A program made the position numbers and the translations under genes. A stretch of DNA of 64,000 bases, from positions 7,378,001 through 7,442,000 of the forward strand of contig PYIU01000003.1 of the NCBI GenBank assembly GCA_003415625.1, given 5' to 3'. Below are positions 42,519 to 52,196 of this stretch, piece after piece; positions within the stretch are counted from its first letter, which is position 1, and each line of letters begins with the position of its first letter. Under the pieces are notes generated by a model. It was not told the origin of the DNA. It saw only the letters and a program-made list of their open reading frames with translations, and made no database searches. Origin of the DNA: Aquanectria penicillioides. Lineage: Eukaryota; Ascomycota; Sordariomycetes; Hypocreales; Nectriaceae.

Positions 42519-44321
42519 ATGACTGTGAACGGACGTGCTAGGCAGTGGTGGAAGCAGGCAGTCATCTACCAGATCTACCCAGCCTCCTTCTGCGACTCTA
42601 ATGGCGATGGCATCGGTGATCTTCCTGGCATCACCTCCAAGCTGGATTATTTGTCCAATCTAGGTGTTGATGTCATTTGGATATGTCCCATGTACGACAG
42701 CCCACAGATTGACATGGGATATGATATTGCCAATTATGAAGACGTCTATGCGCCGTACGGCACGCTTCAAGATATGGAAACGCTCATTCACGAGGCACAT
42801 GCGAGGGGCATCCGGGTCATGCTAGACTTGGTCATCAACCACACCTCAGACAAGCACGCGTGGTTCGAGGAGTCTCGTAGCAGCAAGGAGAACCCCAAGC
42901 GAGACTGGTACATCTGGCGGCCCGCCAAATATTCCCCAAGCGGCGAGCGCTTGCCTCCTAACAACTGGCGTTGTAACTTCGGAGGCGGCAGCGTTTGGCA
43001 GTGGGATGAGGAGACTGGCGAGTATTACTTGCATCTCTTTGCCACAGAGCAGCCAGATCTTAATTGGGAAAACCCCGAGACCCGAAAGGCCATTTATGCT
43101 TCCTCCATGGAATTCTGGCTGGAGCGCGGGGTGGATGGATTCCGGGTTGACACTGTCAATATGTACAGCAAGCCCGTCGACTTTCCCGATGCCCCTATCG
43201 TTGACTCTAAGGCCGAGTTTCAGCCAGCTGGGCTTTTGTACTGCAATGGCCCTCGAATGCATGAATTCCTTTGCGAGATGAATGCAATTCTAGCCAAGTA
43301 CGGCGCCATCACTGTGGGCGAGCTCCCATGCACTCCTGACATGGCAAGGGTGCTGCGTTATGTTAGTGCTGAAGCCAAACAGCTGGACATGGTGTTCCAG
43401 TTCGATGTGGTTGACCTGGGTTTTGGTCGCACGCACAAATACGAAACGACCTTTAAAAACTTTGTTCTCCGCGACCTGAAGGACGCCGTGGGACGAACTC
43501 AAGGCATCATCCGCGGGACTGACGCATGGACCACTGTCTTTATGGAAAACCATGATCAATCCCGCTCTGTGTCCCGATTCACTGATGATAGACCTCAATA
43601 CAGGGTGGCGGGTGCAAAGCTGCTGGCGTTGATGCAGGGATGCCTCAGCGGAACACAATACATCTATGAAGGCCAAGAAATTGGCATTGTTAATGCCCCT
43701 AAAGAGTCTTACCCTCTTGAAAATTACGTTGATATCGACAGCCTGCTCTTCATTAAGATGGTAAAGGATCGATACGGCGATAATCAGGAAGAGCTCGAGA
43801 AAGCCTTTACTGCGCTTCAGCACCTGTCCCGGGACAATGGCCGTATTCCTATGGTCTGGAGCGGCAAGACCAAATTTGGAGGCTTCTCTGAGCAGGCTGA
43901 AAGAGAAGGCAAGGAGGTGAAGGAGCCCTGGATGAAGCCTCACCCGCTGGCCCACGAAATCAACGTCGCCGACCAACTAGAAGACCCATCAAGTGTTTTT
44001 GCCTTTTGGAAAAAGATGATACGATTCCGCCGCGAACATTCGGATCTTCTTGTGTATGGGGACTATAAAGTACTGCAGCTCGACGACCCCGACACATTTA
44101 CTTTTGTTAAGGAGGGCAATCCTGGAAGTGCAAAGGCAGTGGTGGCGTTGAATTTCACACTCGAGGACAAGGCTTGGGTCGCCCCGAGTGCAGAGGAGCT
44201 GGGTTTCTCTCAGTCGACAAAGTTCAAATTGGTTCCCATTTTGTCAACTCATGAAAATGTCAAAGAGAACAGAGACAATCTTCTGCCTTTCGAGGGCCGG
44301 GTATACAGTGTGCAGTGGTAA
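42519..44321 (+). CDS. Alpha-glucosidase / maltase, GH13, 600 aa
   Basis: An intron-less intracellular GH13 enzyme that hydrolyses alpha-glucosidic bonds of maltose-type sugars. No signal peptide: it starts MTVNGRARQWWKQAVIYQIYP. The four GH13 regions are DLVINH (103-108), GFRVDTVNM with the nucleophile Asp211, ITVGELP with the acid/base Glu268, and ENHDQSR with Asp346. The residue after the nucleophile is Thr212, which aligns with the position that separates maltase (Thr) from isomaltase (Val) in yeast enzymes, so a maltase-like preference is suggested. Length is standard for the oligo-1,6-glucosidase/maltase subfamily. It is divergent from the permease and 0.6 kb before the regulator. Confidence 0.96.
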   Translation: MTVNGRARQWWKQAVIYQIYPASFCDSNGDGIGDLPGITSKLDYLSNLGVDVIWICPMYDSPQIDMGYDIANYEDVYAPYGTLQDMETLIHEAHARGIRVMLDLVINHTSDKHAWFEESRSSKENPKRDWYIWRPAKYSPSGERLPPNNWRCNFGGGSVWQWDEETGEYYLHLFATEQPDLNWENPETRKAIYASSMEFWLERGVDGFRVDTVNMYSKPVDFPDAPIVDSKAEFQPAGLLYCNGPRMHEFLCEMNAILAKYGAITVGELPCTPDMARVLRYVSAEAKQLDMVFQFDVVDLGFGRTHKYETTFKNFVLRDLKDAVGRTQGIIRGTDAWTTVFMENHDQSRSVSRFTDDRPQYRVAGAKLLALMQGCLSGTQYIYEGQEIGIVNAPKESYPLENYVDIDSLLFIKMVKDRYGDNQEELEKAFTALQHLSRDNGRIPMVWSGKTKFGGFSEQAEREGKEVKEPWMKPHPLAHEINVADQLEDPSSVFAFWKKMIRFRREHSDLLVYGDYKVLQLDDPDTFTFVKEGNPGSAKAVVALNFTLEDKAWVAPSAEELGFSQSTKFKLVPILSTHENVKENRDNLLPFEGRVYSVQW

Positions 44322-44924
44322 AAGGCGAGGAAGTGGAATAATGGCCCACAGAAGATAGAGATTGCCACAGCTGCAATACATGCATCAGAGATATTACTTA
44401 GAGAGTAAAAAAAAAAAGACAGAGGGGTCGTATTAGAGAAGTATCCTCCCTGATAAATAGATGATTGAGACAACAAAAGAGCAAAAAAAAAAAAAAAAAA
44501 AACCATCCTCAAGAGCTGCGTGGCAAACTTTCAAGTCGACGAGCCTCCGTCGATCAACTTACCCGGGACCATCATCGGATGTGCCCGACTCCACAAGTCG
44601 CGTGGTTGCTCATTGGACATTCCCCCGGACTAGCATTGGAAAGCTTCAATCTCCACACGGCCATGGGCGGAGCATTTCTCCACCTGCGTGCTTTGAGCTT
44701 TGCTTTGCTTTGCTTTGCATCACATCAATCCGACTTGTCCTTGAAACTTCGTCTCCGGGAGAGCTTCAGGCGACGCGAGAAACAAACCTCCAGGCTGTGT
44801 TATGGCGGCTTAGAGGTCCACCCACGCCAGACCAGCCCGGTGATTGACTACCGGGGGGCTAAACCACTCGTCCTACACCATCATCTCGCCATCTCGACTG
44901 TTCCCATCGCCCCCCATTGCCTCC
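44322..44924. other. Intergenic: alpha-glucosidase 3' end and regulator promoter
   Basis: A 0.6-kb spacer with an 11-A run near 44408-44418 and a 20-A run at 44483-44502, followed by the promoter and leader of the MAL-cluster regulator. No CGGNCCG palindrome was found here, unlike in the divergent promoter. Confidence 0.6.
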
Positions 44925-46508
44925 ATGACTGGCCGGGCAACACGCGCCTGTCAGGGGTGTAGACTCCGAAAGGTAAGATGCAATGGCGTCCAGCCGTGCT
45001 CCCAATGCGAGCACCTGAACCTGAAGTGCGAGTTCCCTGCGGTTGGTGCTAAACGCAAGCCTGCGGTGCGTGGCCGCTTGGTTGCGCAGCTTCGCGACAA
45101 GCCAAAGTCCAGCCCAACAACAGTTTTGGCACCTGCACCAGATGTCACTGCGTCTGCCGGGATCGCATCTGCTGGAGACTCGCCTCGTAACGGCCAAAGC
45201 ATTGCTGCCTCGGCCGTTCAAGCATGCGGCTCGGAGTATACGCAGGAATTCTTCCTGGACCTCCTCTCAGACTTCGATGAGACTGTCTATCCCGTAAACC
45301 CAATCATATCACCAGGGGAGATGCGGATGGCCATCGAAAACATGCACCGCAGTCATGAAGATGCCGCTCTTGTTTACAGCTATGCCGCCGTGACGATAAA
45401 TCTGACTCAAACGTCCTATAGGTTGCGCGGAGACATCCGGGCCCAGATTACGAGTCTGGTCCAGCTGTGCTTGGCATCACATCGGCAGTTGGACCTGACC
45501 GATGCTGCGAACACCGGTGCCTTTGGCGAGATTCAAATCACCATCAAGCGCGCATTGACTTGCGTTTTCGTCGAGATATGCCAGATGGCATTCAAGAGGC
45601 TAGAACGCAGCTTTCTCATTTTGCGAGAGGCCATTTCTATGATACAATCAGTCAACCTGCACTTGCACCGCGCAGAAGGCCACGTTGATGAAAAGGAGGT
45701 GTGCCGCCTTCAGAGGCTTTACTGGGAGACCTTTATCCACGAGCGTTTTATGAACATTATGTCCGGTCACCCGTGCATTCTGCCGCCTCTTAGCACAGGA
45801 GCGCCGTTCCACGACGCCAGCATTCCGCCACACGTTGATGCCGGATTCAGGCGTCTCGTTGACTTGTTCTTAATAATGGACGATGCCTTTCTTTCGCACT
45901 GGAAAGCGCAGCAAGATCCTGCGCATCAGGCACCCAGGATGACCGCTCAGTGGATCGAAAGCAAGCAGGCACAGCTAGACAAAAATGAGCTTGAGGCTGC
46001 GGAGGACGAGCGCTCTCTGGCTGCAAGAGGCCAAGGGAAATTTACAGATATGCAGCTCGCCGACCTTTTTGTGACTCGACTATGGCTGCGGACTTTGGTA
46101 TGGCAGCTGGCACTGTCTCAGGGGCTTCTTCGTTCTGCGCCGACACAGGATACCCATGAGGGACTGTCGCTTCATTTCCCAGCGGAGCGACTGTCAATAC
46201 AGCTGCGCAGCCTCGTAAGCCGGCTAAGCAGCGTCACATCGATAAGCACTCACGGGAGCGGCATCCTCCAGAAGCTGTTCGAAATAACTAGCACCATCGC
46301 TGATGTTCTGGCGCTACCGCAAGGGCCTGGCCACAGCCAAGAAGAGGCCAAGGCGAAGGTGGAGGATTTTGTTTTCTTAGTCAAATTCTTGTTTAGCTTT
46401 GAGCGTACGCACAAAGAACAGAGAGATTATCTCAGGGAAAAGTTGGATACGTTGCAGTCCATCTACACGCTCGTCAATTTCAACGACCTGGCAGGCAGTC
46501 CAAGCTGA
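44925..46508 (+). CDS. Zn2Cys6 transcription factor of the MAL-type cluster, 527 aa
   Basis: A nuclear zinc-cluster regulator without introns. The start at 44925 (MTGRATRACQGCRLRKVRC) was chosen because the binuclear cluster begins nine residues later; an in-frame Met at 44844 would only add 27 residues of leader type. The spacing is C-x2-C-x6-C-x5-C-x2-C-x6-C. The middle region (DLLSDFDETVYPVNPIISP to RLYWETFIHERFMNI) matches the fungal-specific transcription-factor domain found in maltose-utilisation regulators (MalR/MAL-activator type). Its place next to a maltose-type permease and alpha-glucosidase makes control of those genes by alpha-glucosides likely, though this is inferred from synteny. 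Confidence 0.9.
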   Translation: MTGRATRACQGCRLRKVRCNGVQPCSQCEHLNLKCEFPAVGAKRKPAVRGRLVAQLRDKPKSSPTTVLAPAPDVTASAGIASAGDSPRNGQSIAASAVQACGSEYTQEFFLDLLSDFDETVYPVNPIISPGEMRMAIENMHRSHEDAALVYSYAAVTINLTQTSYRLRGDIRAQITSLVQLCLASHRQLDLTDAANTGAFGEIQITIKRALTCVFVEICQMAFKRLERSFLILREAISMIQSVNLHLHRAEGHVDEKEVCRLQRLYWETFIHERFMNIMSGHPCILPPLSTGAPFHDASIPPHVDAGFRRLVDLFLIMDDAFLSHWKAQQDPAHQAPRMTAQWIESKQAQLDKNELEAAEDERSLAARGQGKFTDMQLADLFVTRLWLRTLVWQLALSQGLLRSAPTQDTHEGLSLHFPAERLSIQLRSLVSRLSSVTSISTHGSGILQKLFEITSTIADVLALPQGPGHSQEEAKAKVEDFVFLVKFLFSFERTHKEQRDYLREKLDTLQSIYTLVNFNDLAGSPS

Positions 46509-47886
46509 TGGCCGAAACATTGACCCACAGGAAAGCCCTGGAGAGAAATTTATGATTGTGACGACGAGCTATCCCGAATGTTGTACGACGATTGAAAAAG
46601 GGGCGCAAAAGGATGTATATTAGCTGGATATCACTTCATGGATGCACCTGGACATGTTGGATGAATTTCCGCCCGTATCAAAGGGCGGCGAGATTTTGAG
46701 AAAGGATAATGCTCCGTGTATACGAGAAATCGGCAGAGTCTCGTTGTTACGCTGTGTGTGTTGAAAGAAGGAGACAGTGTCTGAACCACAGCGACGTGCC
46801 GATCAAGCACCTGCATCAATATGCGCATATAAATTTCCTAATCCTTTGTAAATCAATGCCCTTCTGTATTTCTCGCACTTCTGTAAAAGGGAGGTCAGGA
46901 CGTGGTGTCAATCCTTTGTTCTGTTCGACTCGCTCTAGACTGCGCAGATGTGGGTTGCTTTGGATGCCGACTACCCATGCCTTGATGACAGTCGCCCTAA
47001 TAGTTTGATTTATGAATTACTGTCACCGGCAGTGCCGAGAGTCACCTGTTTGCGTTTGAGGTGTGATGGTCTCACCCGCTAATGTTAGGATACCACTAAT
47101 AGCTACATGGGTATCGAATAGGAAGGTATTGCGGCATGCCAAGCCAAAGAAGATTTGTATTTTGCCTAGGGCATGCCCTGTTGTCGTTCTGTGGAGGTGA
47201 AGGTTTGGGGAGCCAGATACTCATTGAATGCGAGATAGTGCCAGCTCAGCGTGGTGGTGAATTGCCACAGTTTTCAGTCACTCGCCCTCTACGCTTCATC
47301 CCAGGCTCCTCGACCATCTCAAATTGAAGATAATTATAGCCATCTGAAATTTGCCCCCTTCCAGCCCTATGACGCAAATGCTAGCGAACTAGTCATCAGT
47401 GTGGAGTTGGGCAATACGTAACCTTGGTCCACATTGGTCGTCCCGGCTTTTCGGCATCACAATTCAGGCCTCATATCCATGGGTGGGCCGGTTGACGAAT
47501 CGCCATAATTCATTGCAACGGAGCAAAGACACGCCAAGACCTAGCGCCCCTTGGCGTGGGAAACAGAAGTGTGAAGGCAAGGGGATTCTCTTCCTGAACA
47601 ACTTTCAATCAGAGTAGCCGAGTGACAGACAGGCCAGGCTTGCCATGAGTAGACTGTACTCAGCCTCTGTAGCACTTTCTTCGACGCTCAGCCTCTTCCC
47701 GGTTCCCGAGTTATCTGCTTCGCGCACGCTTTTTTGAGAACTCGCTGACTGACACGAGCGATACCAGCCGCCGCAACGACAACCTCAACGGGCGGTGAAC
47801 CGGTTGGCTCGGCATCTAGCTTTTCATGAACGGCAACAAAAAATGCCGCTGGACAAGCCATCATTCAGACTGCCGTAGCTGACACA
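46509..47886. other. Gene-free stretch of 1.4 kb
   Basis: Contains the 3' end of the MAL-type regulator and the promoter of the membrane-protein gene. Several short open frames are present on both strands, but none has recognisable sequence features. No repeat or RNA gene identified. Confidence 0.5.
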
Positions 47887-49296
47887 ATGGCCTCCCCTAC
47901 CTCAGCTGTTGAGCTGCCCACATGGGACCGCACCAGGGAAGATGGGACGGCTTCCTCGGCGACCCGGCTTGCGGATTCACAGCCAGATTCAATTAATGCC
48001 GATGGTCATCCCAGCTTCCATGCTCCAGGACTGGATCAAGTCCCCCTCATCAGGGTCCGGAGGACCTGGTCATACAAGCCAGGCTTGCGATTCGAGCATA
48101 ACCTTCACTGGGCTGTTGGCCTTCTTGAACTCGCCAACGCCGGAGATTTCGCTGCCAACATCTGGAACGACGTACCGGTCCCAGTTTACGCCATCGTGTT
48201 CATGGTCATCGGTGGCACGGTCGCTGCTATCATCTCAGTGCTGGCTCTGCGGGATGCTAGCAAAGCCTGGTACAATGTCAAGTTTCTCTGCAACCAACGC
48301 CGCCTTCTAAGGGACCAACGATCGCAACAACTGGAAGAATCCCAGTCTAGTCAACAACTAGACGTGCTGATTGACATCACCGAGCGCGAGCTGTATACGG
48401 AGATTATTAATCGCTGGGGAATGGACGTTCTCATGGGTGGGGGTGCAGTTCTTATTTCAACTGGAACATTCATGGCGATGGGCGGAGAAGACGAAAACGT
48501 GTGGCTGGCCAGTAACATTCTATCGGGTTATCTCGGAAACGCACCGATCGCGCTCTTTGGACTGTTTAATTTTGCCTGGGCAATCTTCCTCTGGAAAAAA
48601 AAGCAATCTCACCTTAAAGCATCTGTACAGAAGCTCGAGAACACCACTGCGTTGTCAGTGATCAAGTCTTACAGCTTCAACGTACGACTTTTCTTCGCAC
48701 TAAACGGAACAAGCACATTAATTGGCGGAGTGGGATCAATGTTAACAGCCACACAGTGGTGGGCATATGCCATGCTCATTCCCGTTATTCTATCGTCGTA
48801 TTTCTGCAATATCTGGTGGAGACGAAAGGCTGGATATGACCGCCCATTTTTTAACTTCCCCGTCGGAATGGACCAAAGAGGACTTGTCCAGGCCCTGGAG
48901 TTTGCAGAAGAGACCAGGAGCCTTTTGGAAAAGCATCCAGAAGACGCCATGGCACAGTTGGTGTCGGATCCAACTTCGTTACCATTGGTACTGGCTCAAT
49001 TTGTGGACCATGGGTTGTTTGAAGCCTTCAGCGTCCACCTTATCCGAGACAAGCGTGCAAGGCCGACACTCTATCGTGGGCAAGAAAAGGAAGTCGACAT
49101 AGATGTGGCCAGGTTACTGGATCTACCTGATTCATATCATTCTGTTGTTATTGACATTGCGGGCCAATTTATCAGAGACCAAGGACCAGAGCATTTCGAG
49201 CATCGCACTAGGTTCTTGGCCGAGGTTCTGGGAACGTACTTGGCAATGACGAATGATGAAAACTTGCAAAACATGGAGGATCAAGAACGAAAGTAG
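47887..49296 (+). CDS. Integral membrane protein of unknown function, 469 aa
   Basis: A single-exon gene whose product I do not recognise by function. The N-terminal about 95 residues are hydrophilic. Hydrophobic segments lie near residues 98-120, 183-198, 214-236, 266-288 and 290-309. A charged, probably cytosolic helical segment (RRLLRDQRSQQLEESQSSQQLDVLIDITEREL, in two halves around residue 150) separates the first two. The C-terminal about 150 residues are soluble, with two weakly similar segments of the kind LEKHPEDAMAQLVSDP. No transporter signature, signal peptide or known domain is visible. It seems to belong to a fungal-specific hypothetical family. Confidence 0.85.
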   Translation: MASPTSAVELPTWDRTREDGTASSATRLADSQPDSINADGHPSFHAPGLDQVPLIRVRRTWSYKPGLRFEHNLHWAVGLLELANAGDFAANIWNDVPVPVYAIVFMVIGGTVAAIISVLALRDASKAWYNVKFLCNQRRLLRDQRSQQLEESQSSQQLDVLIDITERELYTEIINRWGMDVLMGGGAVLISTGTFMAMGGEDENVWLASNILSGYLGNAPIALFGLFNFAWAIFLWKKKQSHLKASVQKLENTTALSVIKSYSFNVRLFFALNGTSTLIGGVGSMLTATQWWAYAMLIPVILSSYFCNIWWRRKAGYDRPFFNFPVGMDQRGLVQALEFAEETRSLLEKHPEDAMAQLVSDPTSLPLVLAQFVDHGLFEAFSVHLIRDKRARPTLYRGQEKEVDIDVARLLDLPDSYHSVVIDIAGQFIRDQGPEHFEHRTRFLAEVLGTYLAMTNDENLQNMEDQERK

Positions 49297-49635
49297 AAAA
49301 GAAAATTCGTCTCAGGGACTTGATTCCTCACAGCTTGAAGAATGCGATATTACTGGGTCACATGTGCCGGAAGGTGCTGTGCACTAAATTTAACATGAAG
49401 AGACAACCAAACAAGATTTTTTTTTAAATTAGATTCCAATGTAAATTGATAGAACATCATTTTAATACAAGGTTCTTCATTTTATAGCTCTCCATACCAC
49501 ATCATTCTAGCTAGTACATCTGGATAAGCTTAGATATCTCTCCCTGCTGAGGGGATCAAACCTCAAACTATTGACGTAATGGTACAAAGAGATAATTGAA
49601 TGCGTTGGACCTTCCTTAGCATCTCGGAATATACA
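49297..49635. other. Convergent intergenic spacer
   Basis: A 339-bp AT-rich spacer between the stops of the membrane-protein gene (plus) and the rhamnosidase-like gene (minus). It should contain both 3' UTRs. Nothing else visible. Confidence 0.6.
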
Positions 49636-52196
49636 CTAGACTTGAACTTGGATGCGGTACTTGGTGCTACCTTGAAGCACTTTCTTTGTCGTTCCAAGTT
49701 GGAAGGAACCCTTTGAGCGCGAGGGAGCATGTATCTCGACACTCATTGATCTCTTCGAACTCATTTCCCAACGTACATAGATTTGTCCTGATGGGAAAAG
49801 AGGGACTGTGGCTCTAGCATGAGACAGACCCATGTGAACCCCAAGTTCGGGGTTTACAATCCAGTTCTTGTACCCGAAACCATCGACACCGTCGGCGGCT
49901 CGGAGCCCTGCAACCCATTCAGTGAGGATATATGTCGCAGCACCGCCCCAGGGATGACCCAGGCTGGTGAATCTGCCAAGCCCTGGTTTCCCATTAGGGG
50001 TGAGGTACTCCCAACTTGCACCAGAGTTGGTTTTGGGATTCGCCAACATGGCTCCCCATACTTTGAGGATGAGCTCCGAAGCCCTGTCCCAGTCTTCGGA
50101 TGCAAGAATTGCCGGGAGCAAAAATCCATTGGTATTAGGAGAAATATTTGTATCACTTGCATTTGAGTCGATAGCGGAGTTGTCCTTGTACCCTAGACCA
50201 AGTCGCAGTTGATCCAAAGCCAATACAGCTGATTTCGCCTGTTTTTGTGTCGCGACGCCAGCAGTGATACAAAATGCAGTACCGGATACTGAGGTGTTGC
50301 TTTTGTCTGTTAGAGAGGAACTGTAACTTCCAACCTCATCATTCCATAGCAGCTCATTAGTTGAATTTCCCAACAGCCATGCTGACTTGCGAAATGTGGA
50401 AGCAGCCTTCAGTTTGCCAAGGGCAGTGGCAATATCAGCTGCGGCGTGGAGAACCTCGACAGAGATGCAAGAAACGGCCGACCCAGCAGCTGCAGTACCA
50501 AGAAATGCAGAATCAAAATGAATCAGGCCATCGGTGGAATTGATTTTCCCCATCAGCCAGGTCAACTGCTTCTCCCATTGATTCCAAGTTCCTCGGGCAT
50601 ACTCAAGATCATTTGTTTGTTTCAAGTAATGGTAGAATGACAAGAAACCCAGAGCTTGGTAATCGTCAAGGCCGTAACTTCCTTCGGGCGCAAAGACATT
50701 GAGTAGTGATGGGTCATATCCCAAATTTGGACTGATCGATAACTGTCCATTGTTGGCTTGTGACTTGAGGAGGAAGTTTAATGTTCCTGTGGTGTGGTCA
50801 AATCGACCAGTACTTGATCCGATGATTCGTGATGTGTGATAGAAATCGCCTAACCATACTAAGCGATCTCTCTTGGGACCATCGAGACAGACGGTGGCTA
50901 GATTAGCTTGCGTGCCGTATTCTTTCAAAACATCTGGATCAGTCATGCTGTTTTTATAAATCATTGAGCCGTTTGCCGTATCGAATACTGCGACGTTTCG
51001 GTAATATGCCGCGTGGTCTTGCCATGCTCCCAGACCAAATGAGCCGGATTGAGATATAGCACTTCCACCAACATAGTAATCCGAAAGACTAGTGTTGAAA
51101 ACCAAGCTATTCTCTACATACACTGACAGAGAACTTTGGGAATCAAGAATAGTCTTAATGCGATACCAGGTCTTTTCTTTGACGGTCAAGGGCACTTGGA
51201 ATGTGTCAAGCAAATACGATGTCAGTGTTGTTTGGTTGACAAACCCATATCCGCTGGCAAGGATTATTGTGTTCGGAGGGGTAGAAGTCTTGTTAGTATT
51301 TACAAACGTATGGCTCTCTGAAAGCTCTCCAATTAGTTGTAGATGAAGGCCGCCAAATCTCCCAAATGGATGTGCCTGCATTTTGAGTTAGTTCTTTCTG
51401 TACTCTTGATCAGGGCATGCGGATATCCAATCACCACAGACCACCATAGTCCCCCACGCTCTATGAAGGCTTCAAACTCGAGAGTGTAGTTTTCAAAACT
51501 TGCCGCCTTCACTGTTTGTGCAGGCCGTTGATTGGTGACGTAAACGCCTGTCTCCGCATCAACCTGCCACACAGCACGCTGAGATCCTTTCTCCACACAT
51601 GAAGCAATTGTTGCTTGTGTACCAAGGTCCCAGATTTTGTTTAGGTCATCGCTACTGCTATAAAATGACCCAGGAAGTTGATCTACCTCTGATGCAGAAA
51701 TGCTTGCCTCTAGTCCGATGTTTCCCAACTTGATTGACCCTTCTGTCAACAGTTGGAAAGACTGCCACCGTTGGCCACCTTGAAGTAGAAATGACTTCAC
51801 TGGACCAGCTTTTGTGATGTTAAATGTCTCAACACGAAAAGTATTTGACTGAGCCACGTTGAATGGGTATGGTCCATCCGCCCCAGCGGCCTCTAAGCCG
51901 CTGAATGCCTCACTATACTTGAGTTCAAGCTGAACTGGACCATCAAGCTCCAGAACTTCAAAGAATGGCCACCCGGCACGCTCAGTGCCATAGTCAACAG
52001 TGGCGAACGAGGAGCTGGAATTGAGCACCAAGGTTTCTATCTCTGAAGTTTGCAAGGAGTAACTGTGCCCAACAGCGATGCCAGCTGGATGAAAAGAGGA
52101 TAGATATTCATTCCGATAATGAAAACGACCTTTGGATGCTGTGGCGATAGTGAAGAAAGCCTGGACAGCGGTGAAAATAGTCAAGAATGGCGCCAT
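49636..52196 (-). CDS. Secreted alpha-L-rhamnosidase-like glycoside hydrolase (GH78 type), 833 aa
   Basis: An extracellular six-hairpin glycosidase. Exons 52196-51435 and 51375-49636 join at phase 0 across a GTGATT...GCAG intron. The start MAPFLTIFTAVQAFFTIATAS is a signal peptide; the upstream in-frame Met at 52253 would disturb it. N-terminal beta-rich domains (GWPFFEVLELDGPVQLELKY) precede the (alpha/alpha)6 domain, which is marked by DGPKRDRLVWLGDFYHTSR, SGASWEYLTPNGKPGLGRFTSLGHPWG and a C-terminal beta-sandwich. These are hallmarks of fungal GH78 alpha-L-rhamnosidases that trim plant rhamnosides such as flavonoid glycosides or pectin side chains. Many Asn-x-Ser/Thr sites fit secretion. 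Confidence 0.9.
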
